From NCBI RefSeq assembly GCF_900091505.1, contig NZ_LT607409.1, forward strand, positions 4,526,001 to 4,590,000: 64,000 nucleotides of DNA, read 5' to 3'. Under the pieces are notes generated by a model. The model was given only the letters and a program-made list of their open reading frames with translations, did not search any database and was not told the origin of the DNA. Source of the DNA: Micromonospora chokoriensis (GTDB taxonomy: Bacteria; Actinomycetota; Actinomycetes; Mycobacteriales; Micromonosporaceae). This document shows, piece by piece, positions 8,791 through 16,684 of the stretch. The stretch's first letter is position 1, and every line of letters begins with the position of its first letter. The position numbers and the translations under genes were made by a program.

Positions 8791-10145
8791 TCGACCCGAA
8801 CTACGTGTGGCCGGCGGCCGATCGGGCCTGGGCCGAGCTGCCGGAGCTGGCCCGGCGGGCCATGGTGGGCAGTGGGGCGGCGGCCTGGGAGCAGGTCTTC
8901 CACGGCCGGGCCACCTACAACAAGCAGTGGCGGCTGGCCCGCCCTCCGGTGCTGGCCGCCGACGCCTGGCGGGAGCTCAACGAGGTCTGCGACCGGCTCG
9001 CCCAGCTCATCCTCGACGCCTGCCGCCGTCGGGCGGGCACCGCCGGTGAGCTGCGCCGACTGCTCGGCGTGCCGGCGGGGGAGACCCTGCTGCTGGACGA
9101 GTCCGAGCCGCTGACCGAGGCGCTGCTGGCCGCGTACCGCCCGGATGTGATCTTCGCCGGCGGGGTGCCGAAGTTCGTCGAGTACAACATCGACAGCAGC
9201 CTCGGCGGCGGGTTCGACGCCGACACCGTCATCCAGCGGTACGCGCGCCTGTACGAGGAGCAGGGCATCCTCGACGGCCTTCCGGTGCGGGCCGCCCCGT
9301 CCCTGCTGGACCAGCGGTTCGCGGCGATCCGGGAGGAACTGCGGCTGCCCGACGGTGCCCGGCTGGCGCTGCTGATGGACTTCGACGCGGACTATCCCGG
9401 CCTCGACGACCCGGAGACGTTCATCCGGATCCTCGACCCCCTCGCCGTCCGGGCCCGGGACTTCGGCATCGACCTGGTCATCGCGCCCCTCTCCACCGCC
9501 ACCGTGGACGCCGACAACCGCCTGGTGGTCGACGGCGCGCCGGTCGACGCGTTGTTCCGGTTGTTCGTGCCCAACCGGGTCACCCCGACCGCCGGCCTCG
9601 ACGCGGTGGCCGACGCCCTCGCGGCGGGCACCCTGCCGATGTTCGTGTCGGCGGCGGCCTGGCTGCTCGGCAACAAGACCACGTTCGCCTGGTTGTGGGA
9701 GGACCTGGACGGGCTACCCGCCGACGACCAGACGCTGATCCGGCGGCACGTGCCGTACACCGTGCCGTTGACCGCCGGGGTGCTCGACCGGGCCGTCGCC
9801 CAGCAGGCGACGCTGGTGGCCAAACCCGCCGATGGTTCGGCCGGGCACGGCGTGCTGCTCGGCCCGGAGCTGAGCCCGACGGAGTGGGCGGCCGGCGTCC
9901 GGGCCGCCGTCGAGCAGGGCGGCGCGATCCTCCAGGAGTACCTGCCGACCGACCGGGTGCCGATGGACTTCGTGCAGATCGAGACGGGTGACACGGTGAC
10001 GGCCGACGTCCCGTACTCCCTGGCCCCGTACCTGTTCGGCCGGACCGCCTCCGGCGGCCTGGCGAGGGTCGGCTACCCCGGCTGCGACGGCGTCCTCAAC
10101 CTGGCCCACGGCGTCCTCCTGACGGGAGTCCTCCTGAAGGACTGA
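8787..10145 (+). CDS. ATP-grasp family ligase, natural-product type
   Basis: A 452-residue protein. The C-terminal third carries an ATP-grasp glycine-rich loop, VAKPADGSAGHGV, and an acidic stretch near QEYLPTDRVPMDF. An earlier segment, FVEYNIDSSLGGG, resembles the substrate-side motif of glutathionylspermidine-synthase-like or circularly permuted ATP-grasp proteins. Such enzymes join a carboxylate to an amine via acyl phosphate. As the last gene of the operon it is a reasonable candidate to form an amide, perhaps with Hpg. The subfamily is not recognised with confidence. ATG 8787 overlaps the E1-beta stop. Confidence 0.65.
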   Translation: MIDPNYVWPAADRAWAELPELARRAMVGSGAAAWEQVFHGRATYNKQWRLARPPVLAADAWRELNEVCDRLAQLILDACRRRAGTAGELRRLLGVPAGETLLLDESEPLTEALLAAYRPDVIFAGGVPKFVEYNIDSSLGGGFDADTVIQRYARLYEEQGILDGLPVRAAPSLLDQRFAAIREELRLPDGARLALLMDFDADYPGLDDPETFIRILDPLAVRARDFGIDLVIAPLSTATVDADNRLVVDGAPVDALFRLFVPNRVTPTAGLDAVADALAAGTLPMFVSAAAWLLGNKTTFAWLWEDLDGLPADDQTLIRRHVPYTVPLTAGVLDRAVAQQATLVAKPADGSAGHGVLLGPELSPTEWAAGVRAAVEQGGAILQEYLPTDRVPMDFVQIETGDTVTADVPYSLAPYLFGRTASGGLARVGYPGCDGVLNLAHGVLLTGVLLKD

Positions 10146-10166
10146 CCCGGCCCCTCACCCCCGGAT

Positions 10167-10185
10167 GATCATGGGGTTGGGGTGG
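10167..10185 (+). repeat. Half-copy of a dispersed palindromic element
   Basis: These 19 bases match 17 of 19 positions of the left arm of the palindrome at 24868-24942 (GATCATGGaGTTGtGGTGG). The match lies in the 72-base gap after the ATP-grasp gene. A third, right-arm-like copy is at 52010-52021. Confidence 0.4.
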
Positions 10186-10217
10186 GCCAACGCGGGAGGG
10201 CACTCTAGGGTCTGCCC

Positions 10218-10472
10218 GTGTACTTCGGACAGCTGCAGGCAGCGGTGCTCGATCTCGTGGCGGACGCGCCGTTGCTGCGTCCGGGAATCCGTGCCGACGT
10301 CAGGGACCACATCCGGGCCGGTGAGGTCGGCCTTGCCTTCGAAACCCTCTGTGAATTCCTCTACGAGGACGCCCTGCCGCTGTCGCGGGCCTACTACGAC
10401 CGACTTGAGGCGATGACGGTGGAGCTGGAGGACGTCACGTCCCTGCACCGCCTCGACGAACTGGTCACCTGA
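10218..10472 (+). CDS. Small MafI-like immunity family protein
   Basis: An 84-residue acidic, helical protein. The segment RADVRDHIRAGEVGLAFETLCEFLYED resembles the core of MafI-type immunity proteins of polymorphic toxin systems (pattern: short helix, G-E-x-G-x-A-x-E-x-L-C). No toxin gene is adjacent, so it could be an orphan or could serve another role. A TAGGGT hexamer lies 6 bases before the GTG start and no ribosome-binding site is present, suggesting a leaderless mRNA. Confidence 0.4.
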   Translation: MYFGQLQAAVLDLVADAPLLRPGIRADVRDHIRAGEVGLAFETLCEFLYEDALPLSRAYYDRLEAMTVELEDVTSLHRLDELVT

Positions 10473-10497
10473 CCCCGCAGGTGTCGAGGGCCGGAGG

Positions 10498-11172
10498 TCA
10501 GGCGCGGTGGGCGGACAGGACGCGGAGGGTTTCGGCCGTTGCTACCGCGTCGCTGCGGGCGCTGCCGTGACGGCCGTCGGTGCTGTACAGGGTCGGGTCG
10601 GCCGTCAGCGGGTGGTTGGTGAGGTGCACGTGCAGGGTGCCCAGACGCTCGGCGAGTCGGGCGGTGTGCGCGGACAGGCGGCCCATCCGCTCCCGCAGAC
10701 CGGGGCGCGCCGCCTCCGGCACCGCCGGACTGTGCGAGACGTCGAACATGCCCACCGTGATCACGGCCGCGCCGGCCTGCTGAAGGGCGACGATCATCTC
10801 GGTCAGTTCCCCGTCGACGCTGTCCGCGTCGTACCGGGACCGGAAGGCGTCGTTGCCGCCGCACACCACGAGCGCCAGGTCCGGACCGAACGCCAACGCC
10901 GGGGCCAGCTGGGTGGCGCGGACCTCGTGCGCGCGCAGCCCGCTGCGCCCCAGATTGAGGTACGACAGACCCGGACCGGCGGCGTCCAGTTCGGCGGCGA
11001 TCCGATCGGCCCACTGCACGTCCGAGTAGCCTGGCGTCGGCTCGCACAGACCCTCGACGACGCTGTCGCCCAGTGCCACGAACCGCCGCCACGGATGCCC
11101 CTGCAACAGTGCCGCGCTCTCGCCCTCCCGCAGGCAGTACGGGTCTGTTGACTCGGTCACCGTCGATGTCAT
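10498..11172 (-). CDS. SGNH/GDSL-type hydrolase, cytoplasmic
   Basis: A 224-residue serine hydrolase with all SGNH blocks: block I FVALGDSVVEG (Ser), block II NLGRSG (Gly), block III VCGGNDAF (Asn), and block V DGRHGS (Asp/His). There is no signal peptide, so it acts inside the cell. The substrate is unknown; the family removes acyl or acetyl groups from sugars, lipids or metabolites. It is separated from the next - strand gene by a strong hairpin. Confidence 0.8.
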   Translation of the reverse strand: MTSTVTESTDPYCLREGESAALLQGHPWRRFVALGDSVVEGLCEPTPGYSDVQWADRIAAELDAAGPGLSYLNLGRSGLRAHEVRATQLAPALAFGPDLALVVCGGNDAFRSRYDADSVDGELTEMIVALQQAGAAVITVGMFDVSHSPAVPEAARPGLRERMGRLSAHTARLAERLGTLHVHLTNHPLTADPTLYSTDGRHGSARSDAVATAETLRVLSAHRA

Positions 11173-11213
11173 GCCGGCAGGCTAGTCGAGTGGTCCGGCG
11201 CTGGACAGCGCAC

Positions 11214-11245
11214 CGCCGCTCCCACCCGCCGGGGTGGGAGCGGCG
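11214..11245 (-). terminator. Intrinsic hairpin terminator of the 11255-13171 gene
   Basis: Perfect 14-base arms (11214-11227 and 11232-11245) around a 4-base GCCG loop, starting nine bases after the stop codon of the - strand gene. There is no U-tract, as is usual in actinomycetes. Confidence 0.6.
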
Positions 11246-11254
11246 ATGCGTCGC

Positions 11255-13171
11255 TCAGGGGGTGCTGCCCGCGGGCTTGTTGAACCAGCCGTGCAGGGTC
11301 ACCACCACGTGGACGGTGCCGCTGCTCGCGTTCAGGATCCTGATCATGCCGGACCGGCCGTCACCGGGCTCGCCGGTGTCCCGGCCGACCCGGGTCACCA
11401 CCATCGTGGTGCGGGCGAGGTGACCTGCCGCGAAGTTCGACACCGACGTGTCGCCCACCACCGGCCCGCCCGGATTGGTGTACGCGAACCTCCCGTCCTT
11501 CTCGACGGTGAGGAATCCGTTCGCGGTGGGGTGGACCGCCGTCACCGAGATGAGAGCGCCGTCCATCGCGTTCTCCGGAATGCCGAGGGCGGTGTTGAGG
11601 TTGAGGAACAGTTCGCCCTTCGCCTTGAGCGGGGCCCCGCCGTTGGCCCGGGTGTCCACCACCTGGGTGGGCTGGGTGACACGCAGATCCGCGCCCTGGG
11701 TGGGGGAGGCCGCGACGTAACCCTGCGCCCTGATCACCAGATGCACGGCCGGGCCCCGGTTCACGAAGGTGACCTGGCCCGCCGAGGAGAGCTTGACCGA
11801 CAGGCCCTGCGAGGTGATCCCGGCGGCGTAGTCCATCACGCTGCTCGGGTCGGCGGCGCCACCCGTCGCGTACGCGCTGAGGTAGCCGCCGTGGGCGGCG
11901 CCGACGACGACCACGTCGAGTAGTGCGCTGGTCGCTCCGGCCGGGATGACGCCGCCGGTCAGGGTGAACGTGCGACTGCCGTTGGTGGGGATCGTGCCGG
12001 TGGTGTTCCGGGTGTCGACCATGTGGGTGTGCTTCACCGCGACGAGGCCGCCGCCCCCGCTGGTGGTGAAGTAGCCGTGCACGTCGACGCGGACGTGGGT
12101 GCTGCCGCCCTGGTGGTAGACGGAGAGCCTGCCGTCCGGCCCGACCTTGACCACCTGGGTGGTCGAGATCGTCTCGGCGGGCACGGCGTTGAGTGACGAC
12201 GTGGCCGGCCGGGGCGAACCCTGCGGGAACACCGTCAGGTAGACGGCGGTGGTGGGGTTGATCGCCGTGACGTCTATGAGAACGGCGGTGACCCCCGTGG
12301 AGGGGACACCGCCGACCCCGAGCGCCTGGAAGTCGGTGGTGACCGCACCGGTACGCGGGCCCGTGGTGCCGCCGATGCCGCTGCGAGTGTCCAACAGGGC
12401 CGCACCGGGATTGAGCGCCACGTAGCTGTTGCGGGTGTTCTGCGCGATCCAGGAGCCGAGGTCGTCGACCCGGACCTCGGTGGCGGTGCGGCGGGTCTCG
12501 GTCTCGGCGAGGCAGCCGCCCTGCCAGGAGCGGTCGTGTAGGGCGACCAGTTGGGGCGCGCCCGCGCCGACCCGCACCAGTGGGCCACCGGCGTCGCCCT
12601 TGCACAGGCTGGTGGCGGCGTCGCCGCCGTCGACGGTGACGGAGGTGCCCGCGACGCCAGTGACGGCGAAGGCGCCGGTGTGCAGTCTGTCGGGCACCCA
12701 CTCGGTGGCGGTGCGGCCGAAGCCGGCAGCCATGAGCTGCTCTCCCACCGTCGCCGGAGCGCCGAGGGAGATCGGCGTGACACCGGTGGCCGGTCGGTCG
12801 AGCTGGGCGAGCACCACGTTGCGGGAGGGGTGCGGCACCAGCGAGGTGACGGTCATGACGTGGCCGTCGGTGGCGGTCAGGTCCGTCCGTCCGACCGTGA
12901 CGCTCGTCGGGCGTGTCGGCGGGCCCGCGACGACGGGTTGACCCGGCGTGGTGAGGCATTCGGCGGTGGTGATCACCCAGGTCGGGTCGACCAGGGCGGC
13001 GGAACAGGCCCCCAGGTCGCTCTGGATCTTGGCGGTGAACAGGTAGGTGCCCGCAGGCACCGGACTGACGCCGCTCACCGCCTGCGCGGTGGAACTGACT
13101 GTCGCGCCGGCGACGACGGCGATGGCGAGTAACGCCGCCCGCCTGGCCCGACGACTGCGTGTGAGACGCAT
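11255..13171 (-). CDS. Secreted trypsin-fold pseudoprotease with C-terminal repeats
   Basis: A 638-residue exported protein. The ATG at 13171 is preceded by GAGGAG. The Sec signal has an RRxRRA n-region, a hydrophobic core AALLAIAVVAGATV and an AQA cleavage site. Next is an S1 peptidase-like domain (~residues 35-240) in which every triad position is changed: TAAHC appears as TTAEC, DIALLxL as NVVLAQL, and GDSGGP as GDAGGP. Cysteines of the fold are retained. About 390 residues follow, with three ~120-residue repeats marked by a start like LLDTRSG, MVDTRN or VVDTRA and an end like VHGYF, AQGYV or LHGWF, common in actinobacterial extracellular proteins. A binding or scaffold role is inferred. 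Confidence 0.75.
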   Translation of the reverse strand: MRLTRSRRARRAALLAIAVVAGATVSSTAQAVSGVSPVPAGTYLFTAKIQSDLGACSAALVDPTWVITTAECLTTPGQPVVAGPPTRPTSVTVGRTDLTATDGHVMTVTSLVPHPSRNVVLAQLDRPATGVTPISLGAPATVGEQLMAAGFGRTATEWVPDRLHTGAFAVTGVAGTSVTVDGGDAATSLCKGDAGGPLVRVGAGAPQLVALHDRSWQGGCLAETETRRTATEVRVDDLGSWIAQNTRNSYVALNPGAALLDTRSGIGGTTGPRTGAVTTDFQALGVGGVPSTGVTAVLIDVTAINPTTAVYLTVFPQGSPRPATSSLNAVPAETISTTQVVKVGPDGRLSVYHQGGSTHVRVDVHGYFTTSGGGGLVAVKHTHMVDTRNTTGTIPTNGSRTFTLTGGVIPAGATSALLDVVVVGAAHGGYLSAYATGGAADPSSVMDYAAGITSQGLSVKLSSAGQVTFVNRGPAVHLVIRAQGYVAASPTQGADLRVTQPTQVVDTRANGGAPLKAKGELFLNLNTALGIPENAMDGALISVTAVHPTANGFLTVEKDGRFAYTNPGGPVVGDTSVSNFAAGHLARTTMVVTRVGRDTGEPGDGRSGMIRILNASSGTVHVVVTLHGWFNKPAGSTP

Positions 13172-13530
13172 GCTCCTCTTCCCTGTCAGCTCGGTGCTGG
13201 CCGGTGACCCGGTAGGCCTCCGGGCAGCTTCGATCACTTGGTCGGCCGATGCGGCCGTACGGCACCAAGACCCCCGTGAGGTCGAGGAAGTCGGCTGTGG
13301 TACGGACGATAGCGGTCGATGCGCTGCGGCGCCGTCCCGTGAATGACGGGCAATGGGGACAGTCCGGTTCAGTCAGTCAACCGGACCCCGTCAGGTACGA
13401 CCGGGCGCTGTCGGGTTGGCGTCGTCTGCCCGGTCCCGTCGGAGTGCCGCGGCGTGACGGTGGCACCGAACGGCCACGATGGGCGGTGGCCGACACCTGG
13501 CCGGAGACCGAGACGGGGAGGGGACGACGG
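13172..13530. promoter_or_regulatory. Divergent intergenic region with a perfect dyad (13362-13386)
   Basis: This 359-base gap separates the divergent pseudoprotease and zinc-ribbon genes. It contains the inverted repeat GTCCGGTT-N9-AACCGGAC at 13362-13386 and a smaller CCCGT-N5-ACGGG just before it. Either may be an operator. The in-frame extension of the downstream gene into this region lacks conserved features. Confidence 0.3.
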
Positions 13531-14103
13531 ATGCTCGACTCGTTTCTCCAGGCCCTCGCGGCCAAGCTGGTCGAGGAGATCCTCAAGCGGTTGGTCGAGT
13601 GGCTGACCCCGAAGGCGTTGCGGTCCGTGCCGCACCGCGCCTCGCCGAACTGCCCCCGCTGCGGCGGGTACGGCGTCCGCCGGTGGATGCCCGCCGGCAT
13701 GTGGCTGTTCCTGCCGTCCCTGCTGGTCTTCGCGTGGGGCTTCGGGTTCACCCTGCTCGGGGTGCCGGTGGTCGTCCTCACGGTGGTGGCCGTGGTGGTG
13801 GCGAACGGTGTCGGCGGGCTGCTGTCCGCCCTGTTCACCGTGCTCGCTCTGCTGGTCCCGGTCACCCTGATGATCCTGGGCGCGTTCGGTCTCGCGCACT
13901 ACCACAGCTACCCGCCGAAGTGGTGCGCCCGCTGCCACGGCCGGTGGCCCCGCCGCGACCGCGACGAATACCTGCGGGCGTCGGCGCCCGTGGTGACCTG
14001 CGGTTGCGGTCAGCGGTTGCGGGTGCCCCGCACGGCCGCCGGAGCGCGCCTGCGCTGCCCCCGCTGCCGGACCGAACACGCCGCGCCGGCCCCGACCGGC
14101 TAA
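13531..14103 (+). CDS. Zinc-ribbon membrane protein of unknown function
   Basis: A 190-residue protein. An amphipathic N-terminus (LDSFLQALAAKLVEEILKRL) is followed by a CPRCGG knuckle, two or three membrane segments (~residues 50-115), a CARCHG knuckle, and a C-terminal CGCGQ...CPRC zinc ribbon. The start at ATG 13531 has GGGGAGGGG upstream; the open frame continues further but without conserved content. I do not recognise the family. The stop overlaps the stop of the convergent YjbR gene. Confidence 0.6.
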   Translation: MLDSFLQALAAKLVEEILKRLVEWLTPKALRSVPHRASPNCPRCGGYGVRRWMPAGMWLFLPSLLVFAWGFGFTLLGVPVVVLTVVAVVVANGVGGLLSALFTVLALLVPVTLMILGAFGLAHYHSYPPKWCARCHGRWPRRDRDEYLRASAPVVTCGCGQRLRVPRTAAGARLRCPRCRTEHAAPAPTG

Positions 14104-14504
14104 CCGTCGGTCGGCCCCTGGTCGGCGCGGTGGGCGGCGGCGAGCCGCTTCGGGGCGCGGGCATACCACGCCTCGGTGATCACCTCGGTCAGCTCGGCCC
14201 GGCTGATCCGGTCGAGCTGGACCAGCACCGCCGGGTAGCCGTCGAGGTGCGGAGTGGTCAGGTAGACCGACGGGTCGTCGGCGAGCAGGGCCTCCTTGAC
14301 GCCGAGGTCGATCACCCGGACGCCGAGGATCGGGCCGTCGGGGGCGGCGTCGCCGAGGGCGTCGAGGTCGGTGCGCCGCAGCGGTCGCTCCCAGACGAAC
14401 ATCTTGTCCCTGACCCGCCAGGCGGGCAGCCCGTCGTAGGACGGGCTTTCGGTGGTCTCCGGCAGCGCGAGCGCGATCCGGCGTACGTCCTCCCAACCGG
14501 GCAT
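14100..14504 (-). CDS. MmcQ/YjbR (CyaY-like fold) family protein
   Basis: A 134-residue protein matching the YjbR/MmcQ pattern: WEDVRRIALALPETTESPSYDGLPAWRV followed by DKMFVWERPL and a C-terminal AELTEVITEAWYARAPKRLA helix. Members have a double-wing DNA-binding-like fold; their role is unclear. An alternative GTG start is two codons upstream. Confidence 0.75.
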   Translation of the reverse strand: MPGWEDVRRIALALPETTESPSYDGLPAWRVRDKMFVWERPLRRTDLDALGDAAPDGPILGVRVIDLGVKEALLADDPSVYLTTPHLDGYPAVLVQLDRISRAELTEVITEAWYARAPKRLAAAHRADQGPTDG

Positions 14505-14521
14505 GACCACACCGTACGGGC

Positions 14522-15421
14522 TCAGTGCGACACGGTGTGCCCGGTGAGCAGTTCGCCGAGGACGTGCCGGGCCCCGTCGGCCCGCTCCGGTTCCGGGTCG
14601 TCCAGCGTGATCAGTGCCTTCCACAGCGCCCAGCCACGCCCACGGGCCCAGGTGGCGTCGTCCACGCCCAGCGCGTCGCGGAAGGCGGCCCGGCTGTCGC
14701 CGCTCAGCAGGGTCCAGGCGATCACGGTGTCGCAGGCGGGGTCGCCGACGCCGCAGCAGCCGAAGTCGATGACGGCGACGAGCCGGCCGTCGCGGACCAG
14801 CAGGTTGCCGTGCGCGATGTCGCCGTGGAACCATACCGGCGGCCCGGCCCAGGTGGCGTCGAGGGCGGCCTGCCACATGGTGGTCACCGTGTCGACGGGC
14901 AACCGGTCCCGGTGCGTCTCGATCGCGGCGCGGGTCTCGGCGTCGTAGGTGGACAGCGGGCCTCCCCGCCAGGCGCTGTGCGGGCCGGCGGCCGGGCCGC
15001 CGTCGGTGTCGACGGCGCGCAGGGCGCGCAGGAAGGCCGCGAGGTCCGTGGCGAACCGGGTCAGGTCGTCGATCCGGTCGGGGCGGGCGGTCTGCCCGTC
15101 GATCCAGCCGTACACCGACCACGGGTACGGGTAGCCGGCACCGGGTGAACCGTGGGCCAGCGGGGTGGGGATCTCCAGCGGCAGCCGCGCCCCGAGCGCC
15201 GGCAGGCACCGCTGTTCCTTGGCGACCTGGAGGACGTACCCCTCGTCGCTGGGCAGCCGCACGGTCATCGCGTCGCCCAGGTGGAAGGTGCGGTTGTCCC
15301 AGCCGCCGACCTCGACCGGACGGACCGGCAGGTGCGCCCACCGGGGGAACTGCTCGGCGATCAGCTGACGCACCAGGTCGGTGCTGATCTCTGTTACGCC
15401 GGTGTCCGGCTGTGCGCTCAT
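14522..15421 (-). CDS. Aminoglycoside phosphotransferase (APH) family kinase
   Basis: A 299-residue protein-kinase-fold enzyme. The catalytic loop reads WFHGDIAHGNLLV and the metal-binding motif is IDFGCCGVGDPA. The N-terminal lobe contains VEVGGWDNRTFHLGD. It likely phosphorylates a small molecule, but the family is broad and resistance is only one option. ATG 15421 was chosen over an upstream in-frame ATG because the homologous region begins soon after it. Confidence 0.75.
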   Translation of the reverse strand: MSAQPDTGVTEISTDLVRQLIAEQFPRWAHLPVRPVEVGGWDNRTFHLGDAMTVRLPSDEGYVLQVAKEQRCLPALGARLPLEIPTPLAHGSPGAGYPYPWSVYGWIDGQTARPDRIDDLTRFATDLAAFLRALRAVDTDGGPAAGPHSAWRGGPLSTYDAETRAAIETHRDRLPVDTVTTMWQAALDATWAGPPVWFHGDIAHGNLLVRDGRLVAVIDFGCCGVGDPACDTVIAWTLLSGDSRAAFRDALGVDDATWARGRGWALWKALITLDDPEPERADGARHVLGELLTGHTVSH

Positions 15422-15469
15422 TCGCCCGAGCCTGCGGGCGTCGGCCGCGACCCGCAACCGGTTTGCGCT

Positions 15470-16684
15470 CTACGGCGTGGTGGCGGGGGTGGGGCGCGAC
15501 GGCGTGGTCGTCCGGGCCAGCAGGGGAGAGGCGGTGACCAGCAGGCAGAACGCGGCCATCAGCAGCAGCGCCGGGGTGAGGTCGAGCGCGTCCACCGACC
15601 AGCCGCCGAGCAGCGCGCCGACCGGCAACCCGACGAAGGCCAGGGACCCGGCGATGCCGATCACCCGGGTCTGCAACTCCGCCGGCACGCGTTCGTAGAG
15701 CGCCACCCCGAGCAGCGGGTTGACCGCCGCGATGCCGATCCCGGACAGGAAGGTCACCACGAGCACCACCGGCAGGTCGTCGCTGATCGCCAGGGCGACC
15801 AGCCGGGGTGTGCCGGCGACCAGCGCGCCGACCAGGAACGTCAACCGGCGGGGCAGCCTCGGCCCGAGCGCGGTGAACACCACGTTGCCCAGCAACGCTC
15901 CCGCCGAGAACGCCGCCAGCACCAGGCCCAGCCCGCTCGGCCCGTGCAGCTCCCGAGCCACCCAGACCGGGATGTAGACGGCCACACTGGCGTTGGCCAC
16001 CATGTTCAGCGCCGAGACGACCACCAGCATGCCGAGCAGCGGCCGGTCCCGAGCCAGGTAGCCGAACCCACCGCGCAGCGCACGAAGGTAGTTCTCCGGC
16101 GGGCCCGGTGGCGACGGGGTGGCCGGCGGACGCACCAGGACGCCGATCAGCAGCGCGCAGACCCCGAAGGTGGCCGCGTCGATGAGGATCGCCTCGGTCA
16201 CCCCGAACGCGGCGATCAGCACACCGCCCACCGCGGCGCCGAACAGGGTCACCACCCGGCTCAGCCCGTCGTACGCCGAGGTCAACCGGATCAGCGGCAC
16301 CCCGGCGGCCTCGGCGACCGGTCGGAACATCACGTGCTTGACCCGGTCGCCGATGCCGCGCAGCGCGCCGGCCACCGCGACCAGGGCCACCAGCGGCGCG
16401 AAGCCCAGCCACGGGGTCAGCGCGACGACCACCATGGCCACCGCGCTGCCCGCGTCGCAGAGGATCGACGTGCGACGCAGACCGAACCGGTCCGCCCACG
16501 GCGTGCCCAACGCGCTGGACAGCAGGTACGGCAGGGTCTCGGCGAACGCGACCAGGCCCATCTTGGTCGGGCTGTCGGTGCTGACCAGCACCAGCCACGG
16601 GATCGTCACCACCGAGATGCGGGTACCCAGGTTGGAGATCAGGTCCGCGCCGACCAGGACCACCAGTTGCCGGCGGGGCGTCAC
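15470..16684 (-). CDS. MFS transporter (drug-efflux type)
   Basis: A 404-residue membrane protein with about 12 hydrophobic segments. The loop 2-3 motif appears as GTPWADRFGLRRTS and the N-terminus has GADLISNLGTRIS. The GTG start overlaps the stop of the preceding acyl-AMP ligase (GTGA), so the two are translationally coupled. Context suggests export of the product made by the surrounding biosynthetic genes. Confidence 0.78.
   Translation of the reverse strand: MTPRRQLVVLVGADLISNLGTRISVVTIPWLVLVSTDSPTKMGLVAFAETLPYLLSSALGTPWADRFGLRRTSILCDAGSAVAMVVVALTPWLGFAPLVALVAVAGALRGIGDRVKHVMFRPVAEAAGVPLIRLTSAYDGLSRVVTLFGAAVGGVLIAAFGVTEAILIDAATFGVCALLIGVLVRPPATPSPPGPPENYLRALRGGFGYLARDRPLLGMLVVVSALNMVANASVAVYIPVWVARELHGPSGLGLVLAAFSAGALLGNVVFTALGPRLPRRLTFLVGALVAGTPRLVALAISDDLPVVLVVTFLSGIGIAAVNPLLGVALYERVPAELQTRVIGIAGSLAFVGLPVGALLGGWSVDALDLTPALLLMAAFCLLVTASPLLARTTTPSRPTPATTP

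Noticed and set aside
13249..13530. N-terminal extension of the zinc-ribbon gene back to 13249
   Set aside because: The extra residues are Arg-rich without structure, and a good ribosome-binding site precedes ATG 13531.
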